DNA of 19,608 nucleotides from CAZBEA01 sp964519355 (GTDB lineage: Bacteria > Patescibacteriota > Microgenomatia > Levybacterales > GWA1-39-11): assembly GCA_964519355.1 (NCBI GenBank), contig CAZFJW010000019.1:1-19608 (forward strand). The letters run 5' to 3'. Below are positions 1-7,407 of this stretch, one piece after another. The notes below the pieces were generated by a model. The model searched no databases. It worked only from the letters and a program-made list of their open reading frames with translations, and was not told the DNA's origin. A program made the translations under genes and the position numbers. Every line of letters begins with the position of its first letter. The stretch's first letter is position 1.

Positions 1-34
1 AGCTCGAAAGTTATATTAGCAAGTGATGCCATAC

Positions 35-63
35 TTGAGTATACGGACATTCTTGGGTACAAT
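35..63 (+). promoter_or_regulatory. Promoter of gltX, leaderless type
   Basis: A -35 box TTGAGT (35-40) and a -10 box TACAAT (58-63) are separated by 17 bp. The -10 box ends 10 nt before the ATG at 74, so the predicted transcript has a leader of only a few bases. No Shine-Dalgarno sequence lies in between. Confidence 0.6.
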
Positions 64-73
64 TCAAGATACC

Positions 74-1456
74 ATGATCAGAACACGAATCGCTCCAAGC
101 CCAACGGGATATCCTCATATTGGCACAATTTACCAAGCACTTTTTAATTATGGATTTGCAAAAAAATATGGAGGGAAATTTCTTGTTCGGATTGAAGATA
201 CTGATCGTTCAAGATTTGTTGAGGATGCGGAGGACAAAATATTTTCTTCTCTTGACTGGTTTGGTTTGGCAGAAGATGAAAGTCCTCGCAAATCCGGCCC
301 CTTTTCGCCATATCGTCAGTCTGAAAGGCTTGATATTTATAAAAAACATGTAGAAGAATTACTTGAAAAAAAGAAAGCATACTATTGTTTTTGTACTAAA
401 GAGAGACTCGATGAGATGAGAAAAAAACAGCAAGAGGAGGGGAAACAGCCAATGTACGATAAACATTGTGCGATGCTTGATCAAGAAGAGATTTTAGAGA
501 ACATTAAAAATAATATGCCGCATGTTGTTCGAATGGTTATACCAAATGAAGGTAAAATTAGATTTCGAGATGAAATAAGAGGAGATATTGAATTTGACTC
601 ATCAACTGTTGATGATCAAGTCATTTTAAAAAGTGATGGATTCCCTACGTATCATTTAGCAGTGGTTGTAGATGATCACCTGATGGAAATAACTCATGTA
701 TTACGAGGAGAAGAATGGCTTTCTTCCACGCCAAAGCACTGGCTTTTATATGATTATTTTGGCTGGCAAAAACCGCTTTTTTTTCATACTCCGGTGCTTC
801 GCAATCCTGATAAGTCAAAATTATCAAAAAGACAAGGTCACACAAACGTTGAATGGTATAAAGAAGAGGGTTTTTTACCAGAAGCAATTCTTAACTACCT
901 TGCACTTATGGGGTGGAGTCATCCTGAAGAAAAAGAAAAATTTGATTTAAAAGAATTTATCCAACATGTTGAATTAAAGGATCTTAAACCTGTTGGTCCG
1001 ATATTTGATCTGGCCAAACTTACCTGGCTGAACGGATCGTATATTATGGACTTATCAGGGCAAGAACTAGAAAAGAGGTCTTTTGAATTTGATCCAAGTG
1101 TTGGCGAGCTAGTTTCTGATTATGATACGAGGGTTAAATTTGCAGAAATTGCGAAAACACGAATGAAGACCTTAAAAGATTTTAAAATGTTAATAGAGCC
1201 ATTTTGCAAAAAGAAAGAAGTTGTATTTACAGACGAACAAGAAAACCTCAGGAGTGAAATTAAAAATGTACTTTTAGAAATCGATGAATGGACAGAAGAA
1301 ACAATAAAGGGAAAAATCCTTGATACATTTATATTCTCAAAAAGATATAAATTCCCTGATTTATATCAAGTGCTTATTGGTGACAAGCAAGGACTTCCTA
1401 TCGCAGAAACTTTTGCAATTTTAGGAAAAGAAAAATCATTATTACTGCTTTCATAA
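74..1456 (+). CDS. gltX: Glutamyl-tRNA synthetase
   Basis: Class I aminoacyl-tRNA synthetase that charges tRNA with glutamate in the cytoplasm. The protein is 460 residues from the ATG at 74, near the usual length. It begins with the APSPTGxxHIGT signature (HIGT at residues 15-18), has the CxC...C zinc-like insertion (around 105-132), the KLSKR ATP-binding loop at 249-253, and the helical anticodon-binding C-terminus ending in a typical LGKE segment. The frame stays open upstream to a GTG at 23, but that stretch encodes the -35 and -10 boxes, and family proteins start at the APSPTG block, so 74 is preferred. The next gene starts directly after the stop codon, implying cotranscription. CPR members often charge Gln indirectly through GatCAB, so this enzyme could be non-discriminating; the sequence alone does not decide that. 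Confidence 0.97.
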   Translation: MIRTRIAPSPTGYPHIGTIYQALFNYGFAKKYGGKFLVRIEDTDRSRFVEDAEDKIFSSLDWFGLAEDESPRKSGPFSPYRQSERLDIYKKHVEELLEKKKAYYCFCTKERLDEMRKKQQEEGKQPMYDKHCAMLDQEEILENIKNNMPHVVRMVIPNEGKIRFRDEIRGDIEFDSSTVDDQVILKSDGFPTYHLAVVVDDHLMEITHVLRGEEWLSSTPKHWLLYDYFGWQKPLFFHTPVLRNPDKSKLSKRQGHTNVEWYKEEGFLPEAILNYLALMGWSHPEEKEKFDLKEFIQHVELKDLKPVGPIFDLAKLTWLNGSYIMDLSGQELEKRSFEFDPSVGELVSDYDTRVKFAEIAKTRMKTLKDFKMLIEPFCKKKEVVFTDEQENLRSEIKNVLLEIDEWTEETIKGKILDTFIFSKRYKFPDLYQVLIGDKQGLPIAETFAILGKEKSLLLLS

Positions 1457-2032
1457 ATGAAAAAAGCTGCCCAAGCAATCTCTGCAATACTTCATCCATT
1501 CATTCTTTTTGATATCGGAATTATTTTGTTTATTGGGGAGCACTTCAATTGGCAAATTGAAAAGTTACTATCGTGGGGGTTATTTTTAGTCGTAATAAAT
1601 TCGGTTCTCGTTGCGTTTATTATTTGGGGAATGAAAACCAGACGATTTTCAAATTTTGATGTATCAAAGAGGAAGCAGCGGTTTTTACTATACCAAGTCG
1701 TTATAATTCTTGCTCTTGCATTTTATTTTATTGGGAAAGCCATCGGCGTTTCTGAGGTAATTTTGAAATCGTGTATGGTTTTTCTTATTTTTCTTATTTT
1801 ACTTGAGGTAATTAACACGAAAGTAAAAGCCAGCGTGCATATTGCGTCGATAACTATAGTAAGTGTGACTCTTGCGTTTTTTTATAGGGGTATTTTTATG
1901 GTTCTGCCTTTTTGTATTCCAGTTCTTGCCTGGGCAAGAATTTATGAGAAAAGACATACGCCCAAAGAAGTATTTGCAGGATTTATAGTTGGACTGTTGA
2001 TTTTAATAATCGCAAATTTCATAATAAGGTAA
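1457..2032 (+). CDS. PAP2-like integral membrane phosphatase
   Basis: A 191-residue polytopic membrane protein with about five or six hydrophobic segments. Three short blocks match the layout of the PAP2 (lipid phosphate phosphatase) superfamily in a diverged form. SKRKQRF at 70-76 corresponds to motif C1. KASVH at 124-128 replaces the PSGH of C2. Arg161-x5-His167-x3-Glu171 fits the SRx5HxxxD of C3, with Glu for the final Asp. The likely substrate is a lipid phosphate such as polyprenyl or phosphatidic acid phosphate; this is inferred. Its ATG follows the gltX stop without a spacer, and a lipid kinase gene lies 5 bp downstream, so the two enzymes may act on the same lipid in opposite directions. 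Several residues differ from the canonical motifs, so catalysis is not assured. Confidence 0.7.
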   Translation: MKKAAQAISAILHPFILFDIGIILFIGEHFNWQIEKLLSWGLFLVVINSVLVAFIIWGMKTRRFSNFDVSKRKQRFLLYQVVIILALAFYFIGKAIGVSEVILKSCMVFLIFLILLEVINTKVKASVHIASITIVSVTLAFFYRGIFMVLPFCIPVLAWARIYEKRHTPKEVFAGFIVGLLILIIANFIIR

Positions 2033-2037
2033 CAAGT

Positions 2038-2409
2038 ATGATAAATTTTAAAACACTCGTAAAATCTTTCGGATACGCTTTTGAGGGCATAAGGCTTGGG
2101 CTTTCAGTTGACCAAAATTTAAGAATTCATAGTTTCGTCGGGATTTTTGTGATTATTTTATCTTTGTTTTTACGACTTCCAAAATCAGAATTTTTCTTGG
2201 TAGTTTTGGCAGTATTTTTTGTGTGGTTTGCAGAACTCATTAATACCGCGATTGAGGAAATGACAAATTTAATTGTGCAAGAACACAGGAAGGAAGCAAA
2301 GATAGCAAAGGATGTAGCAGCAGCTGCAGTTCTTTTGTCAGCAGTATACGCAATTATTATGGGAATTGTAATAATTATACCTGCTGTTGTAGGTTTAATT
2401 AATTCGTAG
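2038..2409 (+). CDS. dgkA: DgkA-family lipid kinase (undecaprenol/diacylglycerol kinase)
   Basis: A 123-residue, three-helix membrane kinase that phosphorylates diacylglycerol or, as in Gram-positive relatives, undecaprenol. The core signature ELINTAIE (residues 66-73) and AKIAKDVAAAAVLL (87-100) are clear, as is the DQNLRIH segment (25-31). Two positions deviate: the acidic residue before xNxRIH is Asp25 instead of the usual Glu, and the Asp usual after NTAIE (EavvDL) is Asn77. The catalytic Glu73 is kept. The gene sits 5 bp after a PAP2-like phosphatase and is probably cotranscribed with it and gltX. AAGG, about 10 nt before the ATG, is a possible weak ribosome site. Its last 11 bp overlap the convergent DUF3467 gene. 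Confidence 0.92.
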   Translation: MINFKTLVKSFGYAFEGIRLGLSVDQNLRIHSFVGIFVIILSLFLRLPKSEFFLVVLAVFFVWFAELINTAIEEMTNLIVQEHRKEAKIAKDVAAAAVLLSAVYAIIMGIVIIIPAVVGLINS

Positions 2410-2656
2410 ATGCATTTTTGGGAGATTTTTCAGAAAGAGCTAATAGTTCTGAGAGTTTTTTCACAAATTTCTTGGCATGCTCCCGACTCATGCCAACTCT
2501 TGTTACGATAGTGAGTTGTTCACCCTTGCCAAGTTTTTGTCCCATATCAAGTGTCACTCCGTCATCAGTCACGTTCATAAAAATTGTATCTGTATATAGC
2601 ACTGGGGTATGTGCAGGATTTAAATTTATTTGTACCTTCTTTTCTTTTTTATCCAT
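2399..2656 (-). CDS. DUF3467 family protein
   Basis: An 85-residue soluble protein without membrane segments. The pattern of a short basic start, then QINLNP...YTDTIFMNVTDDGVTLDMGQ, and a helical end MSREHAKKFVKKLSELL matches DUF3467, a small family of unknown function common in bacteria including CPR. The ATG follows directly on the stop of the upstream tRNA-binding gene (TAA then ATG), so it is probably translated by coupling. Its 3' end overlaps the last 11 bp of dgkA on the other strand. The acidic, charged surface gives no hint of an enzymatic role. Confidence 0.8.
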   Translation of the reverse strand: MDKKEKKVQINLNPAHTPVLYTDTIFMNVTDDGVTLDMGQKLGKGEQLTIVTRVGMSREHAKKFVKKLSELLALSEKSPKNASTN

Positions 2657-2971
2657 TTATCTTATTTTTGTGCCATTTGGCACATTCCTAATTGGTTGCA
2701 AAAGTGATGCCTCATCGCCAGCTGCTAAAATCATAGCTTGACTCTCAAGTCCCATTATTTGACGGGGTTCTAAATTGGTAACGAAAGGGAACTGTTTATT
2801 TAGAAGGTCTTCTGGAGAATAGAATTTTGCAATTCCCGAAAGCACTTGTCTTTTTTCCTCACCAAAATCAACCGTTAGTTTTAACAGTTTTTCAGAATTT
2901 TCAACTGAGACTGCTTCAATAATTGTTCCTATTTGTATTTCAACTTTTTGAAAGTCTTCAAAATTAATCAC
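2657..2971 (-). CDS. Stand-alone tRNA-binding OB-fold protein (MetRS C-terminal/Trbp111-like)
   Basis: A 104-residue protein consisting of one tRNA-binding OB-fold, as found at the C-terminus of many methionyl-tRNA synthetases and in Trbp111, CsaA and EMAPII. Diagnostic blocks are VEIQIGTI near the start, QVLSGIAKFYSPEDL in the middle, and VTNLEPRQIMGLESQAMILAA near the end. It probably binds tRNA and may work in trans with a synthetase. The start is GTG at 2971, 9 nt after a TACAAT box. The first residues (MINFEDFQKVEIQIG) match the family start, so no upstream ATG is needed. DUF3467 follows directly. Confidence 0.93.
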   Translation of the reverse strand: MINFEDFQKVEIQIGTIIEAVSVENSEKLLKLTVDFGEEKRQVLSGIAKFYSPEDLLNKQFPFVTNLEPRQIMGLESQAMILAAGDEASLLQPIRNVPNGTKIR

Positions 2972-2980
2972 TTGACTGCA

Positions 2981-2986
2981 ATTGTA
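2981..2986 (-). promoter_or_regulatory. -10 box for the tRNA-binding protein gene
   Basis: TACAAT on the minus strand ends 9 nt before the GTG start at 2971. No convincing -35 box is visible. It lies in the 38-bp gap after the CAP gene, so read-through transcription is also possible. Confidence 0.45.
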
Positions 2987-3009
2987 CCACGAAAAATCAT
3001 GATATTAAA

Positions 3010-3816
3010 TTATTCTGTTATTTTTTTACCTCCAAATATTACATTTATTGCTAAATTGTCTATGCCTATACCGACATGAGACCATTTTGAATCAAGCTGA
3101 TTATTATCATGATAGATATCGCTTGCAAAAAGCTGTTGAATTATATTTTTGCCCATGAGTGCTCCTCCTGAAAGATACGCTGAGTTTTCTCCAAGAGAGT
3201 TGAATCCTAGGGATTCGAATCCATCCTGATTGTTAACAAATTGTCTAAATCCTTCATGTTCATCAAGGATTTGGTTATTTGAAAAATATTGTGCTCGAGT
3301 TAGCGCATAATCTGCCAGAGCGCTGTCCCATTGTAGAGAATTTTTGCCTTTTGAATTTCTGTATTCATTTAGCGCATCAAAGACTTCTTTTGGTGATGCC
3401 ATTCTGTCGTCAGATCCAATTCTTACCTGGAATGTATATGTTCCAACTTGTTTTACATCAGGGTCAGGCGTAGGAGAGGGGGGTACTGCTGTGTCCTCAA
3501 TACTTTGGTCGAAAGTTGGACTATCTGTTTGAACTTCCACACTAACAGGTAAATTTGAAAGAGAATCTTGATGAAAAACAGGAATTTTCCTCACAATTGA
3601 GATTGGTCTTTTAATGATGATGGGTTCACCGTAGAAAATATTTCTAAAGAGCAGAGATAGTTCAATGTGGAATGTTAGGATAATTGTTATAAAAAAAGCG
3701 CCAAGGACACCGAGGGATATAAAAAGAGTCCGTATTATGGTGCCTATCCCATCGCTAATATTTTCAGAATTTTTATGTTTTCTATGCCAAACAAAGGGCC
3801 GTGTTTTATTTTGCAT
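3010..3816 (-). CDS. Membrane-anchored CAP/SCP-domain protein
   Basis: A 268-residue protein in three parts: a basic N-terminus with one membrane helix (about 28-52), a linker with a short Pro-rich patch (PPSPTPDPD, about 112-120), and an extracytoplasmic CAP (cysteine-rich secretory/SCP/PR1) domain from about 140 to the end. The domain shows LNEYRNSKGK, LQWDSALADYALTRAQYF, HEGF (His187), LGEN (Glu210) and a late DIYHDNN...WSHVGIGI (His236, His247), giving the His/Glu cavity typical of CAP proteins. Their biochemical activity is uncertain; roles in surface binding or lysis have been proposed. A GTG codon three bases earlier (3819) is possible, but the ATG at 3816 fits the promoter spacing better. 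Confidence 0.88.
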   Translation of the reverse strand: MQNKTRPFVWHRKHKNSENISDGIGTIIRTLFISLGVLGAFFITIILTFHIELSLLFRNIFYGEPIIIKRPISIVRKIPVFHQDSLSNLPVSVEVQTDSPTFDQSIEDTAVPPSPTPDPDVKQVGTYTFQVRIGSDDRMASPKEVFDALNEYRNSKGKNSLQWDSALADYALTRAQYFSNNQILDEHEGFRQFVNNQDGFESLGFNSLGENSAYLSGGALMGKNIIQQLFASDIYHDNNQLDSKWSHVGIGIDNLAINVIFGGKKITE

Positions 3817-3825
3817 CACGAAGGT

Positions 3826-3831
3826 ATTGTA
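3826..3831 (-). promoter_or_regulatory. -10 box for the CAP-domain gene
   Basis: TACAAT on the minus strand ends 9 nt before the ATG at 3816. No strong -35 hexamer or Shine-Dalgarno sequence was found in the 43-bp gap. Confidence 0.5.
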
Positions 3832-3859
3832 CGAAATTTATGAAAAATTGAAAAGAAAG

Positions 3860-4330
3860 CTATTTGGCTCCAGGAAGTTTCACAAGGCGTGCGTTATAGA
3901 CGATTTCATTAATTGTGCCATCCGGCATTTCAAATTGGTTTCTTCCTGTTGTTTGGGCATATTCTTGTAATAAAGAAGAAAGATCTTCCTTTAAATCTCG
4001 GAACATAGATTTTGCATCATTGAATTTGGCAGTAGTTTGGGCAACGTCCGGCCTTTTCAATATTTCTTTTTTGGTTTGGGTTTTAACTTTGATTGCTTCT
4101 TTTGCTTCTTTTGAGTGCTGTTGAAATGTAGGTTCGTTTTCAAATATTGATTCAATCATTTCCCTGAATTCATTCATTTTCTTTTGTGTGTCATCGATTG
4201 ACATAAGCTTGGAAGTGATAAGTTGTTCAAGACTTGATATGAGTACGACTTGATCTTTTTTTGTTGCAGTTGTTTTATCTGAGGCTGTTGTCAGCTCCTC
4301 GAACCCGTCCTGTGATAGTGTGTCATCCAT
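3860..4330 (-). CDS. Conserved-looking hypothetical protein, helical/coiled-coil
   Basis: A 156-residue protein I cannot assign to a named family. It has no signal peptide or membrane segment. The composition is rich in Lys, Glu, Gln and Thr with heptad-like spacing from about residue 28 to 125 (SLEQLITSKLMSIDDTQKKMNEFREM, then KFNDAKSMFRDLKEDLSSLL-type helices, given here in part), suggesting a long helical hairpin or coiled coil. The C-terminus, EYAQTTGRNQFEMPDGTI followed by NEIVYNARLVKL, looks like a small beta module and resembles the ends of hypothetical proteins I recall from CPR genomes. It has its own leaderless-type promoter, so it is probably a single-gene unit. Confidence 0.75.
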   Translation of the reverse strand: MDDTLSQDGFEELTTASDKTTATKKDQVVLISSLEQLITSKLMSIDDTQKKMNEFREMIESIFENEPTFQQHSKEAKEAIKVKTQTKKEILKRPDVAQTTAKFNDAKSMFRDLKEDLSSLLQEYAQTTGRNQFEMPDGTINEIVYNARLVKLPGAK

Positions 4331-4338
4331 AGGTTTTT

Positions 4339-4368
4339 ACTATACAGAAAAGTAGTATGAAAAATCAA
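4339..4368 (-). promoter_or_regulatory. Promoter of the 156-aa gene
   Basis: On the minus strand TTGATT (4363-4368) and TATAGT (4339-4344) are 18 bp apart, and the -10 box ends 8 nt before the ATG at 4330. Confidence 0.55.
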
Positions 4369-4385
4369 GAGAAGAATTGTGGTTT

Positions 4386-4604
4386 TTACTTACCCCATGT
4401 AATTTTATTCCAAAATCGTTCGTAAAGATAGTAAATTGCTGTATTTAGTATAGCCGTGAGAAGTGAAACGCCAAGGGTTATATCAATGCGTTTTGTGACT
4501 GAATATACAACAATTCCGTTTGAGATTATGAGCAATATGCGATATCCTACAGCTTTTATTACAGACCGCGCCTGTGAATCTTTATTTGCTATTTTTTTGC
4601 TCAT
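4386..4604 (-). CDS. DUF2061 small membrane protein
   Basis: A 72-residue protein from the ATG at 4604. It shows the DUF2061 pattern: ARSVIKAVGYRI, a membrane helix, a second helix ending NTAIYYLYERFWNKI, and WG near the C-terminus. The function of the family is unknown; it is predicted to be an inner-membrane protein. An upstream in-frame ATG at 4625 exists, but the shorter start (MSKKIANKDSQARS) fits the family better. The first 23 bp overlap the 3' end of the SDR gene in another frame, so translation is probably coupled to it. Confidence 0.8.
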   Translation of the reverse strand: MSKKIANKDSQARSVIKAVGYRILLIISNGIVVYSVTKRIDITLGVSLLTAILNTAIYYLYERFWNKITWGK

Positions 4605-5493
4605 ACTTACTAAATATACTATCAATTGGTGTTGGCCGCATAGAGAGGTCTTTCCAAATTTTATTATCAGTTACCACATTTCCCTCAGTAAGCATTGTTA
4701 ACTGGTCAAGAGTAATGGGAAAGAATGGTAGTTTCTGAAAATGGTTTATTGCAATTTTTGATATATTCAAAGGAATGTGAAGAAGTAATGTATGTTTGTG
4801 GACAGATTGAGCCATTCTGATCAGCATGTCGTTATATGTTAAGTTTTCTGCCCCCCCAATTCCATACATTTTTCTGAAGGTTTTTTCTGAATTAATTGAC
4901 TGCACAAAAATTTTTGCTACGTCATCTCGTGCCACTGGCGTCATTTTGTATGCTCCATTTCCAAACACAGGTACAACGGGAAATTTAACTTGCGAAGCCA
5001 AAACTTCAAAAAAGTTGTAATTTTTATTATCAAAATCAGCGATTATCGATGGACGGAAGATCGTCCAATTTAATTTTGTTTTTTTGAGCTCAGATTCTCC
5101 ATAGAATTTGGATTTTTGATATTGTGTCCCATTTTCATAAGCGCCATTTGCACTCATGAATAATATGCGGTTTATGCCAAGATTTTGGGCTAATTTGCAT
5201 GTTCTTGCGACCCATTCAAAATGAAGCGTATTAAAAGTGATTTTATTCTTTGGGTTTTCTTTAATAATTCCAATCAAATAAATAATACAGTCTGGCTGTA
5301 GTGGCTTTATGCGTAATTCAAGATTGGGTAAATCGTTAAGTGATCCTTCAACTTGTCTTATGCTTTTATTGAAAGTTGAAGACTTTCTAGTTACAAGAAT
5401 CGGATTAAACCCCTTTTCGACAAGATTCTGTACTACGCTCGTCCCAACAAAACCAGTTCCACCAAAAACAAGAACATTTTTATAATTTTTCAT
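4582..5493 (-). CDS. NAD(P)-binding atypical SDR (NDUFA9/NmrA-like epimerase family)
   Basis: A 303-residue Rossmann-fold protein. The nucleotide-binding motif GGTGFVG is at 11-17, the middle strand region is CIIYLIGII, the YxxxK pair is Tyr125/Lys129 after a MSANGA block, and FRPSII follows, which is typical of the complex I NDUFA9-like extended/atypical SDRs. Such proteins bind NAD(P)H and may act as reductases or assembly factors; the substrate is unknown. No SD-like sequence precedes the ATG; a weak TAACAT box ends 9 nt before it. It lies 28 bp after the large membrane protein gene and overlaps DUF2061, so the three may form one transcript. Confidence 0.88.
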   Translation of the reverse strand: MKNYKNVLVFGGTGFVGTSVVQNLVEKGFNPILVTRKSSTFNKSIRQVEGSLNDLPNLELRIKPLQPDCIIYLIGIIKENPKNKITFNTLHFEWVARTCKLAQNLGINRILFMSANGAYENGTQYQKSKFYGESELKKTKLNWTIFRPSIIADFDNKNYNFFEVLASQVKFPVVPVFGNGAYKMTPVARDDVAKIFVQSINSEKTFRKMYGIGGAENLTYNDMLIRMAQSVHKHTLLLHIPLNISKIAINHFQKLPFFPITLDQLTMLTEGNVVTDNKIWKDLSMRPTPIDSIFSKYEQKNSK

Positions 5494-5521
5494 GAGTACA
5501 GAATGTTAGACAGATAACCAC

Positions 5522-7090
5522 TTAATCCAAACTTTCTCTCTTACTGTGCAGATATAAAAACCATTGATCAAAAAATTGGAAAAGTGCTTTAAATGGGGTT
5601 TCAATAATAAAATCAAATACAAAAATAAGAAAATTAACTTGCGAAATTCCTTCAGTCAGCTTCCTTCCAACTCTTGCAATTGGAAGAAAGAAAAAGTCCA
5701 GCAAGAGACTCCTAAGACTTTGTCTTTGTAAATAAGTGTATGTCTTGGATGTTTGGTAAATTCTGTAAATAAGAAACGAAATGATGGCAAAAAAGAAAAG
5801 GAATACTCCTATACTTACTATATTATATTGAACAAGTTTTAGAAGATATATGATAACCCCAAAGCTGAGAATATAGGTGCATACTGATAAGAGATTGAAT
5901 ACGATTTGGGTAATTGAAAAGTGTTTGATTTTAGGATTTTTGATCGTAGTTTTATACCCAATTTTTGGAAATTCAGCAAAAAGAAGAGCACTAATTCCTT
6001 CTTGAATTCTTTTCGTATTGTCCTCTTTCGGTGATTTCATAAATAGCACAGAGAGTGCCATTACTGAGACAGGTATCACGATGTTGAGAATAAGTGATAT
6101 CCAGACTAGCTCTCCATACATTATTCTTTCATAGGTTCCTTCAACAGCAAATCCGAAAAATACCTTTGAAATTGCAACAAAAACAAAACTTCTTAGGATT
6201 GCTCTGTTCACCTTTGATTGTATTGATTTATATTTTTCATTGCATATTTTTTCAATTTCAGCATCTAATTGTTCCTCGTTTTTTAACAAATCTTGAATTT
6301 CTGATTTTTTGTCATGTAGAATTTGATCTAGGATGAGAAATGGCGGAATGAATTTCTTTACATATCCTTGCATTCTGTATTTGATAGGATGATCGAGTGA
6401 AAATTCTATATCCTCAAATCCCTTTTTGAAATCCTTTGAAATTTTTTCAAAAGAGTTTTCTGTGAGTTCTCCAAAGTATTGTTTGAAGAGACTGTGACGG
6501 AGAAGAGCGCGGTTTTCCTTTGCGTACATGCGTCTGATTGCAACATACAATTGAATATCTTTTGTTTCGTTTGTCTCCTCTTCAACGCTAATGTTTTTTT
6601 CAAGTGCATGAAAAATATAATTAATCATTGCCTCTTTTTCTTGATTGGGTGTTAGGAGTTCGGTCAATTCTGAGGACAAATTTTCTATGATCCATTCTGA
6701 CAATTTTTCATTTCTCATGATTTTTTGAGATTGAATATTCTTTTTAAGATCAAGGAATAATTGTATTTTTTTATCGATCATTTCGATCTCCTCGTCTGTG
6801 ATTTCATTCTCGGGCACGTATTTTGCCCAGACGAGTTCTCGAGTGAGGGACTGGGCAATTGAAGTGTCAATTCTTAGGAGCAGTTTGCGTGTGAGAATTC
6901 TTTGAATAGCACTTTGAAAAACCACTTCTTCTTGACGGTATTCCATTGCGTTTCTTAATTTTTCGTACCATTCAGCAAGCTTGGAAACAATTGGACTAAC
7001 AGTTATTCCAAAATTTTTGTCGTGAGATTTTTTTTCAGTATAAAATGAAATAAGAATTTCAGAGAGGTTATTGGGCGAACTTGTACTCAT
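5522..7090 (-). CDS. Large hypothetical membrane protein, probably CPR-typical
   Basis: A 522-residue protein with no named family that I recognise. The first ~290 residues are soluble-looking and helical, with charged blocks such as KLAEWYEKLRNAMEYR, IQRILTRKLLLRID and LTRELVWAKYVPENEI. Residues ~295-440 contain about four to five hydrophobic helices. The end carries LDFFFLPIARVGRKL, NFLIFVFDFIIETPFKAL and FDQWFLYLHSKRE. I recall proteins with this same order of blocks from other Patescibacteria, where they are annotated only as hypothetical; this is memory, not a search. It has a strong leaderless-type promoter, is divergent from the 7171 gene, and heads a possible operon with the SDR and DUF2061 genes. 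Confidence 0.8.
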   Translation of the reverse strand: MSTSSPNNLSEILISFYTEKKSHDKNFGITVSPIVSKLAEWYEKLRNAMEYRQEEVVFQSAIQRILTRKLLLRIDTSIAQSLTRELVWAKYVPENEITDEEIEMIDKKIQLFLDLKKNIQSQKIMRNEKLSEWIIENLSSELTELLTPNQEKEAMINYIFHALEKNISVEEETNETKDIQLYVAIRRMYAKENRALLRHSLFKQYFGELTENSFEKISKDFKKGFEDIEFSLDHPIKYRMQGYVKKFIPPFLILDQILHDKKSEIQDLLKNEEQLDAEIEKICNEKYKSIQSKVNRAILRSFVFVAISKVFFGFAVEGTYERIMYGELVWISLILNIVIPVSVMALSVLFMKSPKEDNTKRIQEGISALLFAEFPKIGYKTTIKNPKIKHFSITQIVFNLLSVCTYILSFGVIIYLLKLVQYNIVSIGVFLFFFAIISFLIYRIYQTSKTYTYLQRQSLRSLLLDFFFLPIARVGRKLTEGISQVNFLIFVFDFIIETPFKALFQFFDQWFLYLHSKRESLD

Positions 7091-7096
7091 TTTCCA

Positions 7097-7105
7097 ATTA
7101 TATCA
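7097..7105 (-). promoter_or_regulatory. Extended -10 promoter of the 522-aa membrane protein
   Basis: TGATATAAT on the minus strand is an extended -10 element (TGnTATAAT). It ends 6 nt before the ATG at 7090, so the start codon is predicted at the transcription start. No good -35 hexamer was seen, as expected for an extended -10 promoter. Confidence 0.65.
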
Positions 7106-7134
7106 CTGAACTCTATTTGCTTTGCATTTTTCTC

Positions 7135-7164
7135 TTGATTTCATAATTGCAATAAAGATACAAT
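7135..7164 (+). promoter_or_regulatory. Promoter of the 64-aa anchored protein
   Basis: TTGATT (7135-7140) and TACAAT (7159-7164) are 18 bp apart. The -10 box ends 6 nt before the ATG at 7171. Confidence 0.6.
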
Positions 7165-7170
7165 ACAGGG

Positions 7171-7365
7171 ATGAAATTTAATCCGCTTGCAGCCGCAGTT
7201 GTCTCAATTGTGTTATTGCTTGTTCTGGTAGTCTTGTTAAGATCAGTTATTGGCGCACCAATTCAGCATCACGAACCAGAGCAGCAGACAGAGACGCATT
7301 CCACAGAAGTTACTCCTCATGACACCTTGTCTCCTGAGGTTGTTGAAGAGAAACCTGCGCATTAA
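7171..7365 (+). CDS. Small membrane-anchored protein with charged external tail
   Basis: A 64-residue protein of unknown function. Residues ~7-29 form one hydrophobic helix (VVSIVLLLVLVVLLRSVIGA). The remaining ~35 residues are hydrophilic and rich in His, Glu, Thr and Pro, probably outside the membrane. No lipobox Cys is present. It is accepted as a real gene because a well-placed -35/-10 pair sits directly in front of the ATG, and the composition is that of a typical anchored tail. No family was recognised. Confidence 0.65.
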   Translation: MKFNPLAAAVVSIVLLLVLVVLLRSVIGAPIQHHEPEQQTETHSTEVTPHDTLSPEVVEEKPAH

Positions 7366-7394
7366 TTTTTTAAATTCTTTCCTACGTGTCGTTG

Positions 7395-7400
7395 TATAAT
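7395..7400 (+). promoter_or_regulatory. -10 box for the anchored hydrolase
   Basis: A consensus TATAAT ends 7 nt before the ATG at 7408. The -35 region is weak. The T-rich stretch just before it (about 7363-7380) could serve as a terminator for the preceding gene, but no stem was seen. Confidence 0.6.
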
Positions 7401-7407
7401 AAAATTC

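Noticed and set aside
2418..2741. 107-aa plus-strand open frame
   Set aside because: It is antisense to DUF3467 and the tRNA-binding protein, both with clear family matches; it has no promoter or family features of its own.
4332..4390. Direct repeat GGTTTTTACT (4332-4341 and 4381-4390)
   Set aside because: Ten bp, T-rich, and each copy is accounted for by a promoter/start region or a coding end; probably chance.
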